Below are positions 57,401 through 64,000 of a stretch of 64,000 nt of DNA, one piece after another. The DNA is from Phycisphaeraceae bacterium (GTDB taxonomy: Bacteria > Planctomycetota > Phycisphaerae > Phycisphaerales > UBA1924): assembly GCA_020639215.1 (NCBI GenBank), contig JACKHA010000008.1, positions 36,893-100,892 of the forward strand, written 5' to 3'. Below the pieces are notes generated by a model. It was not told where the DNA came from and ran no database searches. It worked only from the letters and a program-made list of their open reading frames with translations. Positions within the stretch are counted from its first letter, which is position 1; every line of letters starts with the position of its first letter. Made by a program: the position numbers and the translations under genes.

Positions 57401-57585
57401 CCAACGGCGTCCTCAACAACGACGACTTCTTCTACTACCTGGCCCAGTTCGCCGCCGGCAACGTCGCGGTGGCCGACCTGACCACGGGCGCGATCCCCGG
57501 CGTGCCGGGCTACGGCGTGCCCAACGGCGTGATCAACAACGACGACTTCTTCTACTACCTGGCGATCTTCGCGGCGGGCTGCTAG
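54403..57585 (+). CDS. Secreted trypsin-like serine protease with P-domain and GC-type dockerin
   Basis: A 1060-residue exported protein (cleavage near ALGQ). Domains in order: a chymotrypsin-fold protease with the triad His in IATAGHCVG (about 171), Asp in GDLDYCVSR and Ser in YGGNSGSMV; beta-sandwich repeats (about 360-570); a proprotein-convertase P-domain (DITHTFIGDLEVELISPLGT..GDWTITVRD, about 580-700); a further Ig-like segment; a lectin-like domain (GWTTEGQWAFGQPQG) and finally two GC-type dockerin repeats ending AAGC. It is probably a surface-attached or secreted protease. The start has a GGAG site 8 bases upstream. A terminator hairpin follows. Confidence 0.93.
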   Translation: MHRARQYMALAGLGIALLGGPALGQMAELPKPDETGIEAKPEVWASQARLFEMMSVMRQTRHSPVGEFEPPTVINTPGGPEVIYGNDDRQDVYQIAGNPFYMSLQQACAIVVNVSDITYNAGTNTYSLSAFAWTTVGGTTVCPTEPFRGQLELGFCSSFLVGTDLIATAGHCVGPGDEGQVAYIFGFDQQSATIGPDTQVPADNVYIVTQIVDRALGGDLDYCVSRVDRPVVGRTPLPVRRSGEPTAGDPLIMIGHPWGLPKKIDDGGQVQGVNPGQGFFTANVDAYGGNSGSMVINGNTGVIEGILVRGNPDWSFGACVQSNVCPNTGCPGFEEISKATTFANSIPELGLVVNPGAGTTHIGVVGGPFTNDPVFYTLSNPTSGPISYEVRFAPGGTAPMTLNGGAGAITGSLPAGGNFNVMAALAPAASALPAGFYTTSIEFVDVTNSRTATRTHVLENGTTGIAVTPSDGLQASGPIGGPFTSTQSYLATSTRPTATMVEASADQAWVSINGSASPVTLSLPSQGSSVGFTVSINSAAAALPPGIHTATVSFDDLGGGTGSATRSVTLDVGRLVFNAGGLPIAIPDNDPNGIFATVNVPDAYCIADVNCQIDITHTFIGDLEVELISPLGTVVRLHNRTGGSADDIHKLYDDTGMYPPDGPGMLADFNGQISAGDWTITVRDLAGIDIGTLDNVQLYIGISASPCPPVAFNVAAEATTTAPISIALDGATAGAGPLSYTIATLPSIGSLSDPNAGAITSAPYTLASNGDTVRYTAPAGALGSTDFAYYVTDVLQSANATVSIGLGELVTIYEFNMDTNPGWTTEGQWAFGQPQGLGSGNGDPTSGATGLNVYGYELAGDYVNNMPEYSLTTTPLDLSGYSNLNLSFQRWLGVERAQYDHARVQVASGALGFTNIWENPVATTLNEGSWSLQSYDVDSLLSGATDAMIRWTMGTTDSSVVYGGWNIDDVVITGRLPVQGGCAPDLTTGAIPGVPGYGVPNGVLNNDDFFYYLAQFAAGNVAVADLTTGAIPGVPGYGVPNGVINNDDFFYYLAIFAAGC

Positions 57586-57686
57586 GCAGACCGGCTCGAA
57601 GGTGGGCCGGCTCTCCGAGCCGGACGCCCTACAACCCCTACCTCCTCCTTCCCGCTACTAACTCTCTTGAATCTGTGATTCCCACG

Positions 57687-57720
57687 AAGGGAGCGGGCCA
57701 AGTGCCCGCTCCCTTTCTTC
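57687..57720. terminator. Terminator after the protease gene
   Basis: A 12-bp stem, AAGGGAGCGGGC pairing with GCCCGCTCCCTT (57687-57715), is followed by TCTTC. It ends the protease transcript and could also work in the opposite direction. Confidence 0.8.
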
Positions 57721-57773
57721 TTGCTCCAACGCCCTCCGACGGGTGGCACGCCCCAACCCAATACCATCGCCCG

Positions 57774-58613
57774 ATGCCCCCCGCCCAGCAGGACTTCTAC
57801 GCCGACCCCGCCATCTACGACATCCTGCACACCCCCGGCACCGCGGAGGAAGTCGACGCCCTGCTGGCCCTGTGCCGGCGCTTCGTCCCAAGGTCCAAAC
57901 GCCAGCGGGCCACCCGCACGCTCACGCTCCTCGAGCCCGCGTGCGGCACCGGACGCTATCTCCGCGTGCTGGCCTCGCGCGGGCACCGGGCCATCGGGTT
58001 CGACCGCGAGGGCGTAATGGTCGAGTACGCCGCGCGGCGGCTGGAGCGGTTCGGCCCGCTCGCGAGCGTCTTCCAGGCCGACTTCGAGACATTCGCGGAC
58101 CACCTCCCGCCCGCCTCGATCGACGTGGCCTTCACGCCCATCAACTCGCTCCGCCATCTCCAGACCGACCGGGCCATGCTCGCCCACTTCGGGCAGGTCG
58201 CGCGCGTGCTCCGCCCCGGCGGGTTCTACGCCGTCGGGCTGAGCATCACGGCCTACGGCGTCGAGGAGCCGAGCGAGGACGTGTGGGAGGGGGCCCGCGG
58301 GACGTGCCGCGTGAGGCAGGTGGTGCAGTATCTGCCCGCGCCCGGTCGCCATGGCGGCGGAGCGGGCGGGGGCGCCGACGCGCGGAGCGAGCGGGTCATC
58401 AGCCACATGACGATCTTCACGCCGCGCGGCGTGCGCGAGATCGACTCGACCTACAGCCTGCGGGCCTACGACCTGGCCCAATGGCGCTCGCTGGTGGACC
58501 GGTCGCCCCTGCGGATCGAGGCGGTGGTGGACGAGCAGGGCGAGGACCTGGCGCTCGCGCCGCCGGGGTACGGGGTGTTCGTGCTGGAGGCCCGCGCGGC
58601 ACGCGGGTTGTGA
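57774..58613 (+). CDS. Class I SAM-dependent methyltransferase
   Basis: A 279-residue methyltransferase. Motif I is LEPACGTGRYLRVLASRGHR, followed by the acidic residue in AIGFDREG that binds SAM; SIDVAFTPINSLRHL and VARVLRPGGFYAVGLSI are the later strands. The substrate cannot be named. It has no signal peptide. It lies 45 bases before flgG on the same strand, so it might be co-transcribed with the flagellar genes. An Arg/Gly-rich low-complexity stretch (GRHGGGAGGGADARS) is a local insertion. Confidence 0.9.
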   Translation: MPPAQQDFYADPAIYDILHTPGTAEEVDALLALCRRFVPRSKRQRATRTLTLLEPACGTGRYLRVLASRGHRAIGFDREGVMVEYAARRLERFGPLASVFQADFETFADHLPPASIDVAFTPINSLRHLQTDRAMLAHFGQVARVLRPGGFYAVGLSITAYGVEEPSEDVWEGARGTCRVRQVVQYLPAPGRHGGGAGGGADARSERVISHMTIFTPRGVREIDSTYSLRAYDLAQWRSLVDRSPLRIEAVVDEQGEDLALAPPGYGVFVLEARAARGL

Positions 58614-58658
58614 CGGGTCGATCGAGGCCGGCCCGGCCCGACCAGCGAGACCCTCCCC

Positions 58659-59462
58659 ATGGCAAGCCTTGCGCTCCAGTCGGCATCCACCGCCCTCACC
58701 GCGCTGAACACGCGCCTGGACGTGACGGCCAACAACCTGGCGAACATCAACACCGCCGGGTTCAAGGCCAGCCGCGTCAACTTCCAGGACCTGCTATACA
58801 TCGAGCGGGCCCAACCGGGGGTCGAGAATGCCGCGGGCGACCAGCGCCCCACGGGGCTGTACGTGGGCCTGGGCGTGCAGTCCAGCGGGACGCAGGTGTC
58901 GTTCACCCAGGGCTCGCACATCGCCACCGACGAGCCGCTCGACGTGATGATCCAGGGGGCCGGGTTCTTCCAGGTCGCGGTCGACGAGGCCCCCGGCGGC
59001 GTGGCCTACACCCGGGCCGGCAACTTCACGCTCAACTCCGACGGCGAGATCGTGCTCGCCTCCGACCAGGGACGCCGGCTCGAGCCCAGCCTCACCGTGC
59101 CCACCGACGCCGAGAAGATCGAGATCGACGCCACGGGGCGCGTGTTCGTCCGCCTGCAGGGCCAGCAGCAGCCGCAGGAGATCGGGCAACTGGAGATCGC
59201 GGCGTTCGTGAACCCCGCCGGGCTGACCCAGGAGGGCGAGAACCTGTACTTCGAGTCGGCCGCCAGCGGGCCGCCGATCACGGGCCAGCCGGGAACCGAG
59301 AGCCGCGGCAGCCTGCTGCAGGGCTTTCTCGAAGCCTCGAACGTGGACCCGACGCGCGAACTGATCGAGCTCATCCGCACGCAGCGGGCCTTCGAGTTCA
59401 ACAGCCAGACCATCCGCACCGCGGACGAGACGCTGCGGGCGGTGGCGCAGCTGAGGCAGTAA
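58659..59462 (+). CDS. flgG: Flagellar distal rod protein FlgG
   Basis: A 267-residue rod protein, the drive-shaft segment under the hook. The N-terminal rod signature ANNLANINTAGFKASRVNFQ is typical, LDVMIQGAGFFQV is the mid domain start, and GSLLQGFLEASNVDPTRELI and QRAFEFNSQTIRTADETLR are the C-terminal FlgG pattern. The size is normal. flgF is not upstream (a methyltransferase is); flgA and flgH follow. Confidence 0.97.
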   Translation: MASLALQSASTALTALNTRLDVTANNLANINTAGFKASRVNFQDLLYIERAQPGVENAAGDQRPTGLYVGLGVQSSGTQVSFTQGSHIATDEPLDVMIQGAGFFQVAVDEAPGGVAYTRAGNFTLNSDGEIVLASDQGRRLEPSLTVPTDAEKIEIDATGRVFVRLQGQQQPQEIGQLEIAAFVNPAGLTQEGENLYFESAASGPPITGQPGTESRGSLLQGFLEASNVDPTRELIELIRTQRAFEFNSQTIRTADETLRAVAQLRQ

Positions 59463-59516
59463 GCCGGGCGGGCCCCAGCGCGCTGATGACTCGAGTTGGC
59501 TGCGGAAGGTTGAGAA

Positions 59517-59673
59517 GGATGGAACACAGAGACACAGAGAACACAGAGAGGAGAGTCCGGACAAGAGCCACGCTCCGGTTCGCCGTTCAACGATCCAGTC
59601 CAATCGGGCGTGGCCATGGTTCTTCTCGGGCCTTGGTTCGGCTCTGTGTTCTCTGTGTCTCTGTGTTCAATCC
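59517..59673. repeat. Palindromic CACAGAGA repeat at the flgA start
   Basis: The left arm 59517-59548 (GGATGGAACACAGAGACACA..) and the right arm 59642-59673 are inverse copies of each other over 32 bases with one mismatch. The left arm contains the flgA ATG and the right arm encodes the hydrophobic core of its signal peptide (LCVLCVSVFNPF). Confidence 0.88.
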
Positions 59674-60841
59674 GTTCCTCGCAAGCCCCGCGATCGCCCA
59701 GCACACCGGCCAGATCACCCTCCGCCCCGCTGTCCGCGTGACGGGCAACGGGCCCGTCACGCTGGCGGACATCGCCGACCTCTCCGGCCACCCGGCCGAG
59801 GCGCTCGCGGGCGTGGTGGTGCTCGAAACAGCGTCGGCGTCGTGGGCGACGCTCGATCTCGACGCCATCCGGGCCGCGATCGATGCGCAGGCCCGTCCCG
59901 TGTGGGGGCTAATCGCGCTAAGCGGCTCGGCCTGCCGCGTGCGTTCCATCGCGACGGCCGCCGACGCCGCCCCGCCCGGCGCCGGCGACGGGGAAGCCTC
60001 GCCCACGCCGCCCACCGACCCCACCACCGTCCGCGCCGTCGTCGAGCACCGCCTGGCCGCGGCCCTGGGCTGCACCGTCGCCGACCTGCGCCTCGAGTTC
60101 GACGACCGCGACACGGCGCTGCTGGCCATGTCCGCGATCGGGCGCACCGTCGACGCCCAGCCCACCGGCTTCTCCGAGCGGATGCCGCTTCGCATCACCA
60201 TCTACGAGCACGAGCAGATCCTGCGGGCCGAGCAGGTCCGCGTCGGCGTGCTGGTCCGGCGCCACGTGGCGGTCGCCTCGTCCACGCTGGCCCGCGGCGT
60301 CGCCCTCACGGAGGCCCACGTCCAGCCCGACACCCGCTGGATCGCCCCGGACATCGTGCCCATCGGCCCGGACGAGGCGATCGGCATGGTCGTGCGCGGG
60401 CGGGTCGCCGCCGGCACGCCGATCACACGGCGCGACGTGGAGACGCCGCTCCTGGTCCAGCGCGGCGAGGAACTCACGGCCCACTCGGTCAGCGGCGCGA
60501 TCGCCCTGCAACTGCCGGTCCGCGCCCTGGAGGACGGACGCGAGGGCGACGTGATCCGATGCACGCCGCTGTCCCGCTCGACCTGGGACAACCGCTCGCG
60601 CGACGACCGCGAACTGCTCGTGCGGGTCGCGGCCCGCGGTGTGGGCGTCGTGGTCGAAGGGCGCGATCAGCCCGCCGACAGCGACCCGCCCGACGCCTCC
60701 AACCCCAACACGAGCGTTCCCGACGCGCCGGCGCGCCCCCGCATCACGATCGAGCCGCTTGATTTGGTCATCGACCCGGCGCTCGGCAGCGCCCCCACGC
60801 CCGCCATCACGATCGAACCCCTCCGGAGCCCACGCCCATGA
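59519..60841 (+). CDS. flgA: Flagellar P-ring chaperone FlgA, with repeat-derived N-terminus
   Basis: A 440-residue FlgA, a periplasmic helper of P-ring assembly; the family is usually 220-350 residues. The SAF-type region is SSTLARGVALTEAHVQPDTR with GMVVRGRVAAGTPITRRDVE, and the C-terminal half holds the ring-chaperone fold. The first 60 residues come from a palindromic repeat: MEHRDTENTERR from one arm, VRLCVLCVSVFNPFLASPAI from the other, and cleavage near AIAQ would fit a signal peptide. A later start inside the right arm is possible. It overlaps flgH by four bases (ATGA). Confidence 0.9.
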   Translation: MEHRDTENTERRVRTRATLRFAVQRSSPIGRGHGSSRALVRLCVLCVSVFNPFLASPAIAQHTGQITLRPAVRVTGNGPVTLADIADLSGHPAEALAGVVVLETASASWATLDLDAIRAAIDAQARPVWGLIALSGSACRVRSIATAADAAPPGAGDGEASPTPPTDPTTVRAVVEHRLAAALGCTVADLRLEFDDRDTALLAMSAIGRTVDAQPTGFSERMPLRITIYEHEQILRAEQVRVGVLVRRHVAVASSTLARGVALTEAHVQPDTRWIAPDIVPIGPDEAIGMVVRGRVAAGTPITRRDVETPLLVQRGEELTAHSVSGAIALQLPVRALEDGREGDVIRCTPLSRSTWDNRSRDDRELLVRVAARGVGVVVEGRDQPADSDPPDASNPNTSVPDAPARPRITIEPLDLVIDPALGSAPTPAITIEPLRSPRP

Positions 60842-61551
60842 CCCAGCGCCGCCCCAAGAGCACGAGTGCGCCGGCCGCGATCGTTCTCGTTGCCGCCTCC
60901 GGGATGGCGGCCGCGCTGGCGCCGACGGTCTTGGCCCAGAGCCTCTTCATGCAGCCGGCGGGCTCCACGCCCACGCCATCGAACCCCGCGTCCACGCTGC
61001 AGGGCTACAGCCTGATCCTGGTCCAGCCGCCCGAGCCGCGGAAGTACCAGGTCCACGACCTGGTCACCATCATCATCGAAGAAACCTCGCGCTCCACCAG
61101 CAGCGAGTCGCTCGACACCGAGCAGGAGTCCACGTCGAACGGGCGGATCAACGCCATGCTCGACCCGATGGAACTGCTCGAACTCCGCCTGCGACAGGGC
61201 AACCTCTCGAACCAGGCCCTGATCGGCACCAACCTCTCCAACGACTTCCAGGGCGAGGGCGACTACGAGCGCACCGACCGCCTCTCGACCCGCATCACCG
61301 CCGAGATCATCGACGTCAAGCCCAACGGCACGCTCGTGCTCCAGGCCCGCAAGCGGATCGAGCACAACGGCGAGTTCCAGGAGTACGTGCTCGCCGGCGT
61401 GTGCCGCCAGGAGGACGTGACCACCGCCAACACCGTCCTGTCGACCCAGGTCGCGAACCTGACGGTGACGATCAACAACGAGGGCGAGGTCCGCGAGGCG
61501 GCCCGCAAGGGCTGGATCACGCGGATGTTCGAGGGGGTCTTCGACTTCTGA
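60838..61551 (+). CDS. flgH: Flagellar L-ring protein FlgH
   Basis: A 237-residue L-ring protein of the outer-membrane flagellar bushing. YQVHDLVTIIIEETSRSTSS and LSTRITAEIIDVKPNGTLVL, then EEYVLAGVCRQEDVT-like and TVTINNEGEVREAARKGWIT, are the conserved FlgH segments. The N-terminus has a signal peptide with cleavage near VLAQ but no lipobox Cys, unlike the lipoprotein form known from enteric bacteria. ATG overlaps the flgA stop. flgI does not follow; clpC is next on the other strand. Confidence 0.96.
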   Translation: MTQRRPKSTSAPAAIVLVAASGMAAALAPTVLAQSLFMQPAGSTPTPSNPASTLQGYSLILVQPPEPRKYQVHDLVTIIIEETSRSTSSESLDTEQESTSNGRINAMLDPMELLELRLRQGNLSNQALIGTNLSNDFQGEGDYERTDRLSTRITAEIIDVKPNGTLVLQARKRIEHNGEFQEYVLAGVCRQEDVTTANTVLSTQVANLTVTINNEGEVREAARKGWITRMFEGVFDF

Positions 61552-61741
61552 TCCCCGTCCGCTGCGCGCTTCCCTGTGCGGGCTTGGCGTCTCGCGTGGA
61601 CGCCGGAGGGGACACACCACGGAGACACACAAGGCTCAGAGGAAGGCAGGATGCGGGGGTCGGGGGAGGCGGCGGCGCGCGGATCGGCGTCGCGCATCCG
61701 GCCTTCGAAGCACGAATCGCGCGGAGCGCATCGACGCGAAG

Positions 61742-61769
61742 AAAAAGGGCGGGCCCCGTCGGCCCGCCC
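61742..61769 (-). terminator. Terminator after clpC
   Basis: A 9-bp stem, GGGCGGGCC / GGCCCGCCC (61747-61769), on the minus strand is followed by TTTTTC. It ends the leftward clpC transcript. Confidence 0.85.
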
Positions 61770-61807
61770 CTTCGTCACTCCGTCACTGGGTCACTTCGTC
61801 ACTCCCC
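61770..61807. repeat. GTCACTCC half repeat
   Basis: CTTCGTCACTCCGTCACTGGG continues as TCACTTCGTCACTCC: the same octamer family as in carB and upstream of the ABC-GNAT gene, here as one arm only, between flgH and clpC. Confidence 0.75.
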
Positions 61808-61809
61808 GC

Positions 61810-64000
61810 TCAGGTCGACCCGGCGGCGGCCTTGACGGCCTGCCCGTCCGTCGCCGGGGGGGCGGCGGTCGGGTTGAAGGTGAGCTTGTCCTCGCCCTCG
61901 ACCCGCGAGACCTTGATCACGCTCTTGTTGTGGAGCTCGCCCGCGAGCAGCATCTCGCTGAGCGGGTCCTCGATGTAGGTGCCGATGGCCCGGCGCAGCG
62001 GGCGGGCGCCGTAGTCGGGGTTGTAGCCCTTCTCGATCAGGAAGTCCTTGGCGGGCTGGTCGAGTTCCAGGTTGAAGCCCTGGCTCTTGAGGCGGTTGGT
62101 CACCTTGCCCACCTCGTACTCGATGATCTGCACGAGGTCTTCCTTCGACAGCGGGCGGAACACGATGATGTCGTCGAGGCGGTTGATGAACTCCGGGCGG
62201 AAGAACCGCTCGATCTCCTTCATCAGGATCGACTTGATGTTGTCGTAGTTGACCTCGGTCGAGCGGACCTGGAAGCCGAACCCGCCGCCGCCCTTGATCA
62301 GGTCCGCCCCGATGTTCGAGGTCATGATCATGATCGTGTTGCGGAAGTCGACGTGGCGCCCGAACGAGTCGGTCAGGCGACCCTCCTCCATGATCTGCAG
62401 GAGCATGTTGAACACGTCCGGGTGGGCCTTCTCGACCTCGTCCATCAGGACGACGGCGTAGGGCTTCCGCCGGATCGCCTCGGTCAGCTGCCCGCCCTCC
62501 TCGTAGCCGACGTACCCGGGGGGCGCGCCGACCAGGCGGCTCACGTTGTGCTTCTCCATGTACTCGCTCATGTCCAGGTGGACCAGGGCGTCCTCGCTCC
62601 CGAACATGAACTCGGCCAAGGCCTTGGACAGCAGCGTCTTGCCCACGCCCGAGGGCCCCACGAAGATGAACGAGCCCATCGGGCGCTTCGGGTCCTTCAG
62701 GCCCGCACGCGCACGCCGGATCGCCCGGGCGATCGCCTTGATCGCCTCCTCCTGGCTGATGACCTTCTTGTGCAGCTCCGTCTCGAGCTGGAGCAGACGC
62801 TGGGCCTCCTCCTTCTCGAGCTTCTGCAGCGGCACACCGGTCATCTTCGACACGACCTCGGCCACGACGTCCTCGTCCACGACGCCGCCGACCTCCTGGG
62901 CCTTCTCGCGCCACTCGCGCTGGATCTCTTCCTTCTTCTTCTTGAGCTGCTCGGCCTTGTCGCGCAGCTCGGCGGCCCGCTCGTAGTCCGCGGCCTTGAC
63001 GGCCTCGTCCTTCTCCACCGCCAGGCGCTCGATGTCCCCCTCGATGTCCGCCAGGTTCGGCGGCTTGGTCATCGAGCGGATCCGCACCCGCGCCCCGGCC
63101 TCGTCGATCACGTCGATCGACTTGTCCGGCTGCACGCGACCGGTGATGTAGCGCCCGGACAGCTCCACCGCGGCCTTGATCGCCTCCTCGGTGATGCGGA
63201 CGCGGTGGTGCTCCTCGTACTTGTCGCGCAGGCCCTTGATGATCTCGACGGTCTGCTCCGGCGTGGGCGGATCGACGGGGATCGCCTGGAACCGCCGGGC
63301 CAGGGCCGCGTCCTTCTCGATGTACTTGCGGTACTCGTCGAACGTGGTGGCGCCGATGCACTGGATCTCGCCGCGCGCCAGGGCGGGCTTGAGGACGTTG
63401 GACGCGTCGATCGCGCCCTCGGCCCCGCCCGCGCCCACGAGCGTGTGCAGCTCGTCGATGAACAGCATCACGTTCTTGGCGCGGCGGACCTCGTTCATCA
63501 CCGCCTTGATCCGCTCCTCGAACTGCCCGCGGTACTTGGTGCCCGCGACCATCATCGCCAGGTCGAGCACGACCAGACGCCGGTCGTACAGGATCTCGGG
63601 CACGTCGCCCGCCACGATCCGCTGGGCCAGGCCCTCGACGATCGCGGTCTTGCCCACGCCCGCCTCGCCCAGCAGCACCGGGTTGTTCTTCGTGCGTCGG
63701 CACAGGACCTGCACCAGACGCTCGATCTCGGTCTGGCGACCGATGACCGGGTCCAGCGTGCTCTCCTTGGCCAGTTCGGTCAGGTCGCGCCCGAACGAGT
63801 CAAGAGCCGGGGTCTTGGACTTGCCCTTGGCCCCGCCGCTGGGCGAGCCCATGGAGCCGCCCTGGGGCCCGCTCATCGCGCCGCCGCCGGAGACCTCTTC
63901 GCTCTCCTGGCCGGCCCCGAGCAGGTTGAGGACCTCCTCGCGGACTTCCTCGAGCTTCAGCCCGAGGTTCATCAGGACCTGGGCCGCCACGCCGTCGTGC
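61810..64000 (-). CDS. clpC: ClpC-type AAA+ unfoldase, 5' end outside the window
   Basis: At least 726 residues of a ClpC/ClpA-type chaperone that unfolds proteins for ClpP. The first AAA+ module has LLGEAGVGKTAIVEGLAQ and FIDELHTLVG, the middle UVR-like coil KDEAVKAADYERAAELRDKA marks ClpC, and the second has VGPSGVGKTLLSKAL with VLMDEVEKAHPDVFN. A Gly/Ser-rich linker (GGGAMSGPQGGSMGS) precedes the first module. The N-terminal Clp_N repeats are only partly inside the window. It is the likely partner of the ClpS adaptor encoded at 17270. Confidence 0.97.
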   Translation of the reverse strand, partial: HDGVAAQVLMNLGLKLEEVREEVLNLLGAGQESEEVSGGGAMSGPQGGSMGSPSGGAKGKSKTPALDSFGRDLTELAKESTLDPVIGRQTEIERLVQVLCRRTKNNPVLLGEAGVGKTAIVEGLAQRIVAGDVPEILYDRRLVVLDLAMMVAGTKYRGQFEERIKAVMNEVRRAKNVMLFIDELHTLVGAGGAEGAIDASNVLKPALARGEIQCIGATTFDEYRKYIEKDAALARRFQAIPVDPPTPEQTVEIIKGLRDKYEEHHRVRITEEAIKAAVELSGRYITGRVQPDKSIDVIDEAGARVRIRSMTKPPNLADIEGDIERLAVEKDEAVKAADYERAAELRDKAEQLKKKKEEIQREWREKAQEVGGVVDEDVVAEVVSKMTGVPLQKLEKEEAQRLLQLETELHKKVISQEEAIKAIARAIRRARAGLKDPKRPMGSFIFVGPSGVGKTLLSKALAEFMFGSEDALVHLDMSEYMEKHNVSRLVGAPPGYVGYEEGGQLTEAIRRKPYAVVLMDEVEKAHPDVFNMLLQIMEEGRLTDSFGRHVDFRNTIMIMTSNIGADLIKGGGGFGFQVRSTEVNYDNIKSILMKEIERFFRPEFINRLDDIIVFRPLSKEDLVQIIEYEVGKVTNRLKSQGFNLELDQPAKDFLIEKGYNPDYGARPLRRAIGTYIEDPLSEMLLAGELHNKSVIKVSRVEGEDKLTFNPTAAPPATDGQAVKAAAGST

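Overview
This is a strongly G+C-rich chromosomal window, most likely from a Planctomycetota bacterium of class Phycisphaerae. Four things point there. Several secreted proteins end in a small Gly/Ala-rich hydrophobic stretch followed by an Arg run (PEP-CTERM-like). Two secreted proteins end in the paired GC-type dockerin module with the repeated motif NNDDFFYYLA. Tandem animal-type haem peroxidases are present. Ordinary housekeeping genes (argH, carB, murA, fabH/plsX/rpmF, iscS/iscU, clpS/clpC, flagellar flgG/flgA/flgH) sit among genes for outer-surface proteins. No integrase, transposase, CRISPR array or rRNA operon was seen. Two tRNA genes were found (Lys-CTT, Ser-TGA).

Layout. 1-6.3 kb: end of an upstream gene, a PEP-CTERM protein, a GH13 amylase-type enzyme, a dockerin protein whose reading frame is broken several times, and a small secreted protein. 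6.3-11.9 kb: a compact cassette of a phage-type terminase large subunit, a small protein, an ABC-ATPase fused to a GNAT acetyltransferase, an HTH protein and a divergent XRE/S24 (LexA/CI-like) repressor with a palindromic operator candidate, but with no capsid, tail or integrase genes. 12-28 kb: mostly metabolism and envelope (AhpD-like, sulfotransferase, DegT aminotransferase, argH, clpS, DUF3800, carB, DUF1275-STAS, DUF167, GT2, HAF-repeat protein, murA). 28-38 kb: fibro-slime protein, rpmF-plsX-fabH operon, tRNA-Lys, HIT, EEP and flippase genes, and a Cys-rich protein. 38-47 kb: a large secretin, an RsbV/RsbW-type pair, and the iscS-iscU-erpA cluster interrupted by an antisense hicBA toxin-antitoxin pair. 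47-64 kb: two haem peroxidases, a cyclophilin lipoprotein, a thioredoxin-like protein, tRNA-Ser, a GYF/RDD membrane protein, a large serine protease with P-domain and dockerin, a methyltransferase, flgG-flgA-flgH and the 3' part of clpC.

The most unusual feature is a population of dispersed palindromic repeats built from short tandem units (for example GTGACGGA, GCGACGGA, AGTGGCAC, CACAGAGA) facing their own inverted copies. Several lie in frame inside essential or conserved genes: three in carB, two stretches in the terminase, one in the linker of the ABC-GNAT protein and one that supplies the start codon and much of the signal peptide of flgA. Half-copies form the C-terminal tail of argH and the inter-domain linker of the repressor. 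This resembles in principle the palindromic elements that invade Rickettsia genes, though the units are different. The second item worth attention is the terminase/ABC-GNAT/repressor cassette, which looks like a domesticated or reduced mobile system of unknown function.
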